A program made the position numbers and the translations under genes. From Pseudomonadota bacterium (GTDB taxonomy: Bacteria > Pseudomonadota > Gammaproteobacteria > Burkholderiales > Rhodocyclaceae), in contig JAFEDH010000004.1 of NCBI GenBank assembly GCA_018241695.1, forward strand, positions 310,001-374,000: a stretch of 64,000 nt of DNA. Reading direction: 5' to 3'. Under the pieces are notes generated by a model, which saw nothing but the letters and a program-made list of their open reading frames with translations, was not told the DNA's origin and ran no database searches. Every line of letters begins with the position of its first letter. Position 1 is the first letter of the stretch. Below, piece after piece: positions 1 through 6,651 of the stretch.

Positions 1-1
1 C

Positions 2-79
2 CTGATGATCAAGCTCCACGGCAAGGAGTCGCAGGACAAGGATGTGAACTCCGGCATCCAGCATCTGGACATCGTCTGA
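2..79 (+). CDS. C-terminal end of an unidentified protein (partial)
   Basis: The first 25 codons of the window read as an open frame ending in LDIV and a TGA stop. The gene begins before the window. The tail is hydrophilic and charged and I cannot assign a family to it. It is followed by a GC-rich hairpin and then by the convergent arylsulfatase gene, which supports it being a true gene end. Confidence 0.5.
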   Translation: MMIKLHGKESQDKDVNSGIQHLDIV

Positions 80-106
80 CCATCGCCTGTACGCACCTGT
101 GAGCTT

Positions 107-133
107 CCCCCGCCCGGCTGTGGCGGGTGGGGG
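107..133. terminator. GC-rich hairpin between convergent genes
   Basis: An inverted repeat of the form CCCCCGCC, short loop, GGCGGGTGGGGG (one bulged base) lies between the stop of the first partial gene and the stop of the convergent arylsulfatase. No T-run follows on either strand, so it may be only a weak or Rho-assisted terminator. Confidence 0.35.
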
Positions 134-2488
134 CTACAGCATGTCCACCCGCACCGTATCGATTGCGCCCGTGAACCCGAAGGGAGGAAGATAGGCGGCG
201 CCAACCGGCGAACCGCGTTCACGGCCCACATTCACCGGCCCCAAGGAGGGGCCGACATGGCTGAAGCGGCCTTCACCGGCGGCGGCACCGTTGATCGTGA
301 AGCGCACCCGGCCGCCGCCCCAGAGGCTCTTGCCGTCGTCACGCCGGTATTCGACGCTCACGGTCACGGCCCCCCCGGGTAGCGTGCCGTCGGCATATAC
401 GGTTTCCCTGCTGCGACCGATGAAATTATGCTCGTAGGCCAGGCGGCCATCCTTCACATAGAGTACGAAGCCCCCTTCCCGCGCCCCTTCGGCGAAGATC
501 ACACCTTCGGCACCGTTGTCCGGCACCTGCAGTGTTGCCTCCAGACGATGGGAGCCCATGAGGTTGGGCGCCACCGCCGGCGGCAGGCGCGGCGTATCGG
601 CATGGAAGACGAACTGCCGCCGTCCTTCGATCAATGAGGGAATGCCGTTGCCACGGGCACTGATCATGTTGAGATTGAGCAGTGGATAAACGTGGTTACG
701 CCGCGCTTCCTGATCGAACATCTTTTGCAGGGCTTGCAGCTTGCCGGGGTAGCGGGCGGACAGATCGCGGCTTTCGCTGAAATCCTCGTCCAGATGGTAG
801 AGCGCCCATTCATCCGCCGCGAAATTCTCGCTGCGACCGGTGAACCCCTTCCAGGGCGAGGCATGTTTGGCGGCCGCGATCCAGCCGTCATGGTAAAGCG
901 CGCGGTTGCCCACCATTTCGTAATACTGGGTGCGATGGTGTGATGGTGCTTGCGCATCGGTGAAGCTGGGCAGCAGGCTGCTGCCGTCGAGGGAGAGTTG
1001 CCGGATGCCGTCTACCCGGCCGGGCGCCGTAATGCCTATGGCGTCATATAGGGTGGGAACGATGTCGGTGATGTGGCCATACTGGCTGCGTACCTCCCCT
1101 CGTGCGGTGATGCGCGCGGGCCAGGAAACCACCAGCGGGTTGCGGGTGCCGCCGGAATGGGAGGCGACCTGCTTGGCCCACTGGAAGGGAGCATTGGTGG
1201 CCCAGGCCCAGCCCGCGGCAAAGTGATTGTCGTGAAGCGGCCCGCCCAGTTCATCGATAACTGCCAGTTGCTCCCTGACGGTGTCGTACCCTGCGAGGGT
1301 GGCGCCAAGATAGGTGGCGCGCATATTGCCGGAACCGCTCAATCCTGCCTCGGCGCTGCCGCCGTTGTCGCCGACGATATAGAGGATCAGGGTATTGTCG
1401 CCACGGGGGCCGTGACGCACGGCATCGAGCAGGCGACCGATCTCGTGGTCGGTCTGTTCCATGAAGGCGGCGAAGACCTCCATCTGCCGCGCATAGAGCC
1501 GTTTTTCATCCGGACCCAGGCTATCCCAGGCGGGCAGATCGGCGGGGCGGGGAGTAAGCGCCGCATCGGCGGGGATCACTCCCAGACGCTTTTGCCGCTC
1601 ATAGGTTTCGGCCCGCAGGACATCCCATCCGGCATCGAAGCGTCCCTTGTATCTGGCGATCCATTCCGCCGGCACATGGTGGGGTTCGTGGGCGGCGCCG
1701 GGTGCGAAGTAGAGAAAATAGGGCTTGTCCGGCGTGGCGGATTCAAGACCGTGAAGCCAGGTTATGGCGTCATTCACCAGATCGGTGGTGAGGTGATAGC
1801 CCTGCTCGGGCCGGGTCGGTGCTTCCACCGGCAGGGTGTTGCGGTAGAGGGGCGGCTCCCACTGGGTGACTGCACCTCCCATGAATCCGTAGAAATAGTC
1901 GAAACCCAGGCCGGTGGGCCAGCGGTCGAAAGGGCCGGACGGAGAAATTTCCCAGGGCGGGGTGTTGTGCCATTTGCCAAAAGCCGCCGTGCTGTAGCCG
2001 TAGTGATGCAGCACCGCCGGCAGGGCCGCCGCCTCGCGGCGCCAGAAACCGTCGTAGCCGGGGTAACCGCTGGCAACCTCGGTCACGGTGCCGAAGCCGA
2101 CACGATGATGATTGCGGCCGGACAGCAGCGCGGCGCGGGTGGGCGAGCACATCGCCGTGGTGAAAAAACGGTTGTAGCTGATGCCCCCTGCGGCCAGGGT
2201 ATCGAGGGCCGGAGTACGCGCCGCGCCGCCGAAGGTGGCGGTGGCGCCGAAGCCCACATCGTCGAGCAGCACCAGAACGATATTGGGTGCGTTGGCGGGA
2301 GCTTTTACCGGAACCGGCCAGTCGGGCCGGGAATCGCGGGCGGTATCCCCCGTCCGGCCCTGGAAAGCCGGATCGGGCCGGGGCAGGTCGGCATCCGCGG
2401 CCAGACCGATGCACGCCGTGGTGCCGGCCAGCAGGAACAGTACGATACGTAACACAAGGCCCCACGCGGGCCGGAAACAATGCGCCAT
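134..2488 (-). CDS. Secreted arylsulfatase (sulfatase family, formylglycine type)
   Basis: The 784-residue product matches the long arylsulfatase family that hydrolyses sulfate esters. It begins with a signal peptide (hydrophobic residues about 10-30). The metal-binding LDDVGFG stretch is near residues 75-81. The modification motif C114-S-P-T-R118, followed by AALLSGRN, is the site where cysteine becomes formylglycine, the catalytic nucleophile. GKWH further on is the conserved lysine/histidine segment. The C-terminal part, after about residue 600, is a beta-rich extension. Length is normal for this subgroup. The start is supported by a GGAG-like site. Action is expected outside the cytoplasm and the substrate is unknown. 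It is a single gene, divergent from the MOSC gene. A sulfatase-modifying enzyme would be needed and is not in this window. Confidence 0.93.
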   Translation of the reverse strand: MAHCFRPAWGLVLRIVLFLLAGTTACIGLAADADLPRPDPAFQGRTGDTARDSRPDWPVPVKAPANAPNIVLVLLDDVGFGATATFGGAARTPALDTLAAGGISYNRFFTTAMCSPTRAALLSGRNHHRVGFGTVTEVASGYPGYDGFWRREAAALPAVLHHYGYSTAAFGKWHNTPPWEISPSGPFDRWPTGLGFDYFYGFMGGAVTQWEPPLYRNTLPVEAPTRPEQGYHLTTDLVNDAITWLHGLESATPDKPYFLYFAPGAAHEPHHVPAEWIARYKGRFDAGWDVLRAETYERQKRLGVIPADAALTPRPADLPAWDSLGPDEKRLYARQMEVFAAFMEQTDHEIGRLLDAVRHGPRGDNTLILYIVGDNGGSAEAGLSGSGNMRATYLGATLAGYDTVREQLAVIDELGGPLHDNHFAAGWAWATNAPFQWAKQVASHSGGTRNPLVVSWPARITARGEVRSQYGHITDIVPTLYDAIGITAPGRVDGIRQLSLDGSSLLPSFTDAQAPSHHRTQYYEMVGNRALYHDGWIAAAKHASPWKGFTGRSENFAADEWALYHLDEDFSESRDLSARYPGKLQALQKMFDQEARRNHVYPLLNLNMISARGNGIPSLIEGRRQFVFHADTPRLPPAVAPNLMGSHRLEATLQVPDNGAEGVIFAEGAREGGFVLYVKDGRLAYEHNFIGRSRETVYADGTLPGGAVTVSVEYRRDDGKSLWGGGRVRFTINGAAAGEGRFSHVGPSLGPVNVGRERGSPVGAAYLPPFGFTGAIDTVRVDML

Positions 2489-2632
2489 GTCTTCTTCTCC
2501 TCTGCCGTATCGATAATCTGCCGATCCAGTGTCCGGCCATCATAACGTGTGCGTGCTCCGGATGCGGGGCGGCTACAATCGGCTGATTGACTGCAATGGC
2601 CGGTCGGCCGGCAAAGAAACAGGAGGAGCAGG

Positions 2633-3520
2633 ATGCGCATTGGAACGGTGCTTGAGCTTTGGCGTCACCCGGTCAAGAGCATGGGCGGGGAGTCCATGGC
2701 AGCGGCGGAGATCGGACTCACCGGACTCGCGGGGGATCGCCACTGGGCAGTTCTGGATGGCGAGAGCGGGGAGATTCGCGGCGCGAAACGCTGGCCGGAA
2801 CTGCTGCGTTGCCGCGCCCGCTATGCGGGGGACGGACCGGTCACCACGGCGGATTACGACAGCCGGGTGCAGGCGGTGATCCTCAGCGGTCCCGATGGCC
2901 AGGAACTGCGTAGCGACGCTCCGGATCGTGATGCGGTGCTGACGTCCTGGCTGGGCCGGGCGGTGACGCTGAGTCCGCGCCATGATGCCCGCGACCTGGC
3001 GCACTATCGCCTGGCCCAGCCCCGCACAGCGGAATCCATCGCCGCCGAAATGGCTCTGCAAGACGGAGAAGAGTTTCCCGATTACAGCGATCTGGATGCC
3101 GCCACCATGGGTGCGCTCGCCGATAGCGCGACACCGCCGGGCAGCTATGTGGATGCCTTCCCGCTGCATCTGATCAGCCGCAATGCCCTGGCCTGGTTCG
3201 CCGGACGCAGCGGACTCGATACCGATCCGCGCCGCTTTCGCGCCAATCTGGTGGTCGATGTGGAGGGCGCCGGCAATGTTCCGGCCGAGGACGAGTGGTC
3301 GGGCTATCGCCTCGCCATTGGTGAGGCCGTGCTGCGTATCGATTCGCGCACCGTGCGTTGCGCCATGCCCGGCCGCCCTCAGCCCCACTTTGGTCTGGCA
3401 GACCAGCCTTCGATGACCGGCGCCCTGGTGCGCCAGGCCAACCGTCGTCTTGGCGTGAATGTCCTGGTGGAAAGGCCGGGATACATCCGCGTCGGCGACC
3501 CCATTCACCGCCTTGACTGA
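2633..3520 (+). CDS. MOSC domain-containing protein
   Basis: The 295-residue product begins with the MOSC N-terminal beta-barrel pattern (ELWRHPVKSMGGE, then GLAGDRHWAV) and continues into a MOSC domain with the conserved cysteine in the segment RTVRCAMPGRPQ. The family binds molybdenum cofactor or sulfur-carrier species and includes YcbX/YiiM-type reductases of N-hydroxylated compounds. It has no signal peptide and should be cytoplasmic. The ATG has a very strong AGGAGGAGC ribosome site. The Rid-family gene follows after 15 bases, so the two are probably co-transcribed. The exact substrate cannot be read from the sequence. Confidence 0.88.
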   Translation: MRIGTVLELWRHPVKSMGGESMAAAEIGLTGLAGDRHWAVLDGESGEIRGAKRWPELLRCRARYAGDGPVTTADYDSRVQAVILSGPDGQELRSDAPDRDAVLTSWLGRAVTLSPRHDARDLAHYRLAQPRTAESIAAEMALQDGEEFPDYSDLDAATMGALADSATPPGSYVDAFPLHLISRNALAWFAGRSGLDTDPRRFRANLVVDVEGAGNVPAEDEWSGYRLAIGEAVLRIDSRTVRCAMPGRPQPHFGLADQPSMTGALVRQANRRLGVNVLVERPGYIRVGDPIHRLD

Positions 3521-3535
3521 ACACAGGGAGATATC

Positions 3536-3943
3536 GTGCCTACACCCGAACACCTCAATCCCCCGGGCCTTTTCCATCTGCCCGGGTTTTCCCAGATCGT
3601 CGTCACCAGTGGCGGGCGTACTGCCCATATCGCCGGCCAGGGTGCTTTCGACGAAAAGATGAACCTGATCGGCAAGGGCGATCTTCATGCCCAGACCGTG
3701 CAGGCATTTCGCAATCTGCGTACCGCGCTTGCCGGGCTGGGCGTCGGGCCGGAGCGGGTGGTGTCGTCCACGATGTATGTCGTTGATCTGGACGATGAGC
3801 GGGCCGCCACCTTCGTTCGCGCCATGAACGAGGCACTGGACGGACAGCCTTTTCCTCCCAACGCATCGACCCTGGTGGGAGTGACGCGGCTTGGTATGGC
3901 GGGCATGCTGGTGGAGATTTCCGCTGTCGCCGTGATCGACTGA
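3536..3943 (+). CDS. Rid-family (YjgF/YER057c) protein, atypical active site
   Basis: The 135-residue product has the compact Rid fold pattern: an N-terminal strand region, AGQGAFDEKMNLIGKG, a helix with QTVQAFRNLRTALAGLG, then MYVVDLDD and a C-terminal strand. RidA proteins hydrolyse reactive imines and enamines made by PLP enzymes. In E. coli RidA the catalytic Arg105 lies in PARS. The matching segment here reads PNAST, so that arginine appears to be missing, and this copy may not be an imine deaminase. The GTG start follows a CAGGGAG-type site 15 bases after the MOSC gene. It is cytoplasmic. Confidence 0.85.
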   Translation: MPTPEHLNPPGLFHLPGFSQIVVTSGGRTAHIAGQGAFDEKMNLIGKGDLHAQTVQAFRNLRTALAGLGVGPERVVSSTMYVVDLDDERAATFVRAMNEALDGQPFPPNASTLVGVTRLGMAGMLVEISAVAVID

Positions 3944-4014
3944 CCACCCGGTCGGTAGGGAGTGTGATCACCCCTGCCCTGACGTCATTGAATGAACCGT
4001 TTCGGGAGTACTCC

Positions 4015-4485
4015 ATGAGATTTCGCGCATCGATTGCGCCGGCGCTGCCGGCCCTGTGCTGGGCCTGCGTGCTGTTTTGTGTCCTGCTGTCGGCTCCTGC
4101 CCGGGCAGATCGCATCGAAGAACAGATCGACCGGCTCGAGGAGCAGTGGCGCCAGGCGCTCATCGACGGCAACCGGAATGAACTGGAAAATATTCTGGAC
4201 GAGGATTTCTTCTACAACACCGCGATCGGTACCCGCGTGAGCCGCGCATCGCTGATCCGCGACATCACCTCCGGCACCGTGAAGATACGGCAGGTGACGA
4301 GGGAACCCGCACTCATCCAGATGTACGGAGATGTCGCGCTGGTGAGCGGTCTCACCCGCGCCGTGGCCGTCATCCAGGGCCAGGAACAAACGGTACTCTC
4401 ACGCCATCTGCATGTATGGGTACATCGTGGGCAGCACTGGAAGCTGGCCGCGCGTCAGGTCACTCCGGTGACAGAGCGAAAATAA
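4015..4485 (+). CDS. Secreted NTF2-like / DUF4440 family small protein
   Basis: The 156-residue product starts with a signal peptide (hydrophobic core around residues 8-25, cleavage likely after APARA). The mature part has a SnoaL/DUF4440-like pattern: a long N-terminal helix with EEQWRQALIDGN, then LDEDFFYNTAIG, then strands ending with VHRGQHWKLAARQVT. Such proteins form a cone-shaped pocket that binds small molecules or peptides. No catalytic function can be assigned. I chose the ATG at the signal peptide, with a GGGAG site just upstream, over a GTG 51 bases earlier. It is likely periplasmic. Confidence 0.78.
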   Translation: MRFRASIAPALPALCWACVLFCVLLSAPARADRIEEQIDRLEEQWRQALIDGNRNELENILDEDFFYNTAIGTRVSRASLIRDITSGTVKIRQVTREPALIQMYGDVALVSGLTRAVAVIQGQEQTVLSRHLHVWVHRGQHWKLAARQVTPVTERK

Positions 4486-4527
4486 ATCTGCCGGTGATCC
4501 ACCCGCTGGCCGGATCACCGGTCGGCC

Positions 4528-5583
4528 TCAGCGCCTCCCCCTGTGTTCGCGCCGCTCTTCCTTGCGGGCGGCTTTTGCTTTCTGGGCTGCTTCATGCTGC
4601 TTCTGGGCTTCGGTACGTTCCTCTTTTCTTTCGTCCTCTGCTGCTGTGTCCTCGGAATCAGCGTGATGCTTTTCTTCGTCACGCATCTGGTTCCGTTCCT
4701 TCGCGACCGGCGTGGCGCCATCAGAATGACGGGGCCCTTCGCTGCGCGATGCGGGATGTGGTGTACGTTCCGCCCGCTGTTGCAGGGCTTCATGAAGATT
4801 GGGATGCTCTTTCTGCAGATGCTGCTCGATACGCTTTGCCGCCTCGGGGTGGGTTTTGCGCAAGCGATCGAGATGGGCGCCGAGGCGATTGACGATGCGT
4901 TGCGTAGCTCGAGGACCGGAGAATTTCCGGCTGAACCGGTTCTCGAACCGGCTGACGCGCAGGAAGCGTGCGGGCAGCGCGGACCGGGCCAGCGGGCGCG
5001 AGGTGGTCCGGTTGGCGAAGGCGGCCGTACCCGGATTGACGATTTGCTCCCTGCTTTCGTCCAGGCCGCGCATGCCGACACTGCCTTCATTCACCGAGCT
5101 GTAGGTGCCGGATTCATCCACCATCACTTCGTGATCGGTGCCGCGCACACCGATGGTCGCGGTGGGAGTAAGGATGTGATATTCGCTGCGTGACACCTTG
5201 GCGATCCAGCCGGTGATGGAGCGGGTCGCGCCAGTCAGGAGACGCAGGACAACCTTCTCCCCGCTGTCGCTGGCCTGATAGTTCTCGATGCGCAGCTTTG
5301 AATTGGGGCGGACCGCCAGGGCGCCGCCATCGATCATGTCGAGATGGGCTTCGCCATCGTCACCGCAGATGACGGTATCGCCTTCCTCGACATCCGCCCC
5401 GGCGAAGGCGGTCTGTACATGGCCGTTGTGTTCCAGCGTGACATGGCCGGTGATGAAATCGAGGGTGCCCGAGGCGGCGCTGCACAGGGTGCTGGCGAGA
5501 AGCGACAGGACCGCTGCGAAGGTGCGGATCGTTTGCGCACGGGCCACATGCCCGCAGCCGGAAGGAAACACAAGCCATGCCAT
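4528..5583 (-). CDS. Secreted stand-alone FecR-domain protein with highly charged C-terminal tail
   Basis: The 351-residue product has a signal peptide (start chosen at MAWLVF, which has a GGAG site 7 bases upstream; an in-frame start 75 bases earlier has none). Residues about 40-185 form a FecR domain (GHVTLEHNGHVQTAF, GDTVICGDDGEAHLD, ATIGVRGTDHEV, NEGSVGMRG). Unlike anti-sigma FecR proteins it lacks the cytoplasmic N-terminal domain and a central membrane helix, so it probably acts in the periplasm. The last 100 or so residues are almost entirely Glu, Lys, Arg, His and Ala and should be helical or coiled. Its function is unknown. The nearest sigma factor gene is 8 kb away. Confidence 0.8.
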   Translation of the reverse strand: MAWLVFPSGCGHVARAQTIRTFAAVLSLLASTLCSAASGTLDFITGHVTLEHNGHVQTAFAGADVEEGDTVICGDDGEAHLDMIDGGALAVRPNSKLRIENYQASDSGEKVVLRLLTGATRSITGWIAKVSRSEYHILTPTATIGVRGTDHEVMVDESGTYSSVNEGSVGMRGLDESREQIVNPGTAAFANRTTSRPLARSALPARFLRVSRFENRFSRKFSGPRATQRIVNRLGAHLDRLRKTHPEAAKRIEQHLQKEHPNLHEALQQRAERTPHPASRSEGPRHSDGATPVAKERNQMRDEEKHHADSEDTAAEDERKEERTEAQKQHEAAQKAKAARKEERREHRGRR

Positions 5584-5693
5584 GATGTTCTCCAGGATCG
5601 GATGCGCCGATGATAGCAATTGCACTTTCCTGTGACTGGTGCCGACCCCGGCGGACACGCCGCCAATACGGCTTCGTCAGGCCGTGGCGGACC

Positions 5694-6545
5694 TCACGGC
5701 CCGAACCGGAACAGGCTGCCCGCATCGCCGATCGGGGTGCGGCCGTCGAGGGAGTGCAGCGGCTGCTGGGCGATGCCGACAATCTGCCGGCTGGTCACGA
5801 TCTGGCCGGTGAATGCGCCGGCGATCAGGACGAAGGCGGCTTCCGCCATCATTTCCAGAGGTTCGAGGTCGGCCGGATGGGTCTTGGGGCTGCGCGCCAG
5901 GGCCTCGGCGCCTTCGGTGACCGCGATCTGGTGCGGCGCCATGGCATTGACGTGAATGCCGCTGGCGTGCAGTTCGGCGGCCAGCCCCAGGGTATACCGG
6001 TCCAGCGCGGCCTTGGATGCGCCGTAGAAGGCCAGTCCGTGGATGAATTTTGGTGAAAGCTTGTAGGGCAGCGCGGGCTGTTCGGCGGTCTTGCTGGTGA
6101 TGTTGAGAATGCGCCCCCAGCCTTTTTCACGCATTGCGGGTAGCGCCTGCTGGATGAGATCGATCGGGGCCTGGAGATTCACCTCCATGATGTCGTGGCG
6201 CAACGCGAGCGCCACGCTGCTCGGCGGTTCGATGCCACCGCCGATGGCGGCGTTGTTGACCAGAATGTCGGGCGGACCGAAGTGGACGCTGGCCCGCCCG
6301 ATCAGGTCGGCACGGGCCGCCGGGTCGGCCAGGTTGGCCGTGATCGCCACTGCCGTGCCACCGGCGGCCGCGATCAGATCCACCGTCTTGTCCAGCCCGC
6401 CCGTGGTGCGCCCCGAGGCGGTGATGACGATGCGCGCGCCATGGGCGGCCAGGCGCCGGGCGATGGCGCGGCCGATACCGCCCTTGCTGGCGCCGGTCAC
6501 CAGCGCGACGCGTCCGGCCAGCGCCGTGGGACTGGATGCGATCAT
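5694..6545 (-). CDS. SDR family oxidoreductase
   Basis: The 283-residue product is a classical short-chain dehydrogenase. The cofactor loop TGASKGGIG is at residues 17-25, with one residue more than the usual TGxxxGIG. NNAA is at 97-100, and the catalytic Tyr174-x3-Lys178 is in FYGASK, with Thr150/Ser151 as the likely catalytic hydroxyl. It should oxidise or reduce an alcohol/ketone using NAD(P)H. The C-terminal 40 residues extend past the usual fold. The ATG has a GGGAG site. It lies downstream of the TonB receptor and MFS genes on the same strand, but 106 bases and a hairpin separate them, so shared transcription is uncertain. The substrate is unknown. Confidence 0.88.
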   Translation of the reverse strand: MIASSPTALAGRVALVTGASKGGIGRAIARRLAAHGARIVITASGRTTGGLDKTVDLIAAAGGTAVAITANLADPAARADLIGRASVHFGPPDILVNNAAIGGGIEPPSSVALALRHDIMEVNLQAPIDLIQQALPAMREKGWGRILNITSKTAEQPALPYKLSPKFIHGLAFYGASKAALDRYTLGLAAELHASGIHVNAMAPHQIAVTEGAEALARSPKTHPADLEPLEMMAEAAFVLIAGAFTGQIVTSRQIVGIAQQPLHSLDGRTPIGDAGSLFRFGP

Positions 6546-6631
6546 GAATGCTCCCTGGTGAATGAAGGGTGAGTCACCGCCCGATCATACGGGGTGGCCG
6601 TGGCCGGCGGATATCTGTGTATGGATGGGAT

Positions 6632-6651
6632 GGCGTGACCGGAGTCACGCC
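6632..6651 (-). terminator. Hairpin directly after the STN-type TonB receptor
   Basis: A perfect 8-bp stem (GGCGTGAC, loop CGGA, GTCACGCC) ends immediately at the stop of the receptor gene. There is no T-run on the leftward strand, so it could be a Rho-dependent end, an mRNA-stabilising hairpin or a weak terminator. Confidence 0.35.

Noticed and set aside
1073..2452. 459-codon frame opposite the arylsulfatase
   Set aside because: It lies antisense to the sulfatase, with Gly/Ala/Val-rich composition and no domain.
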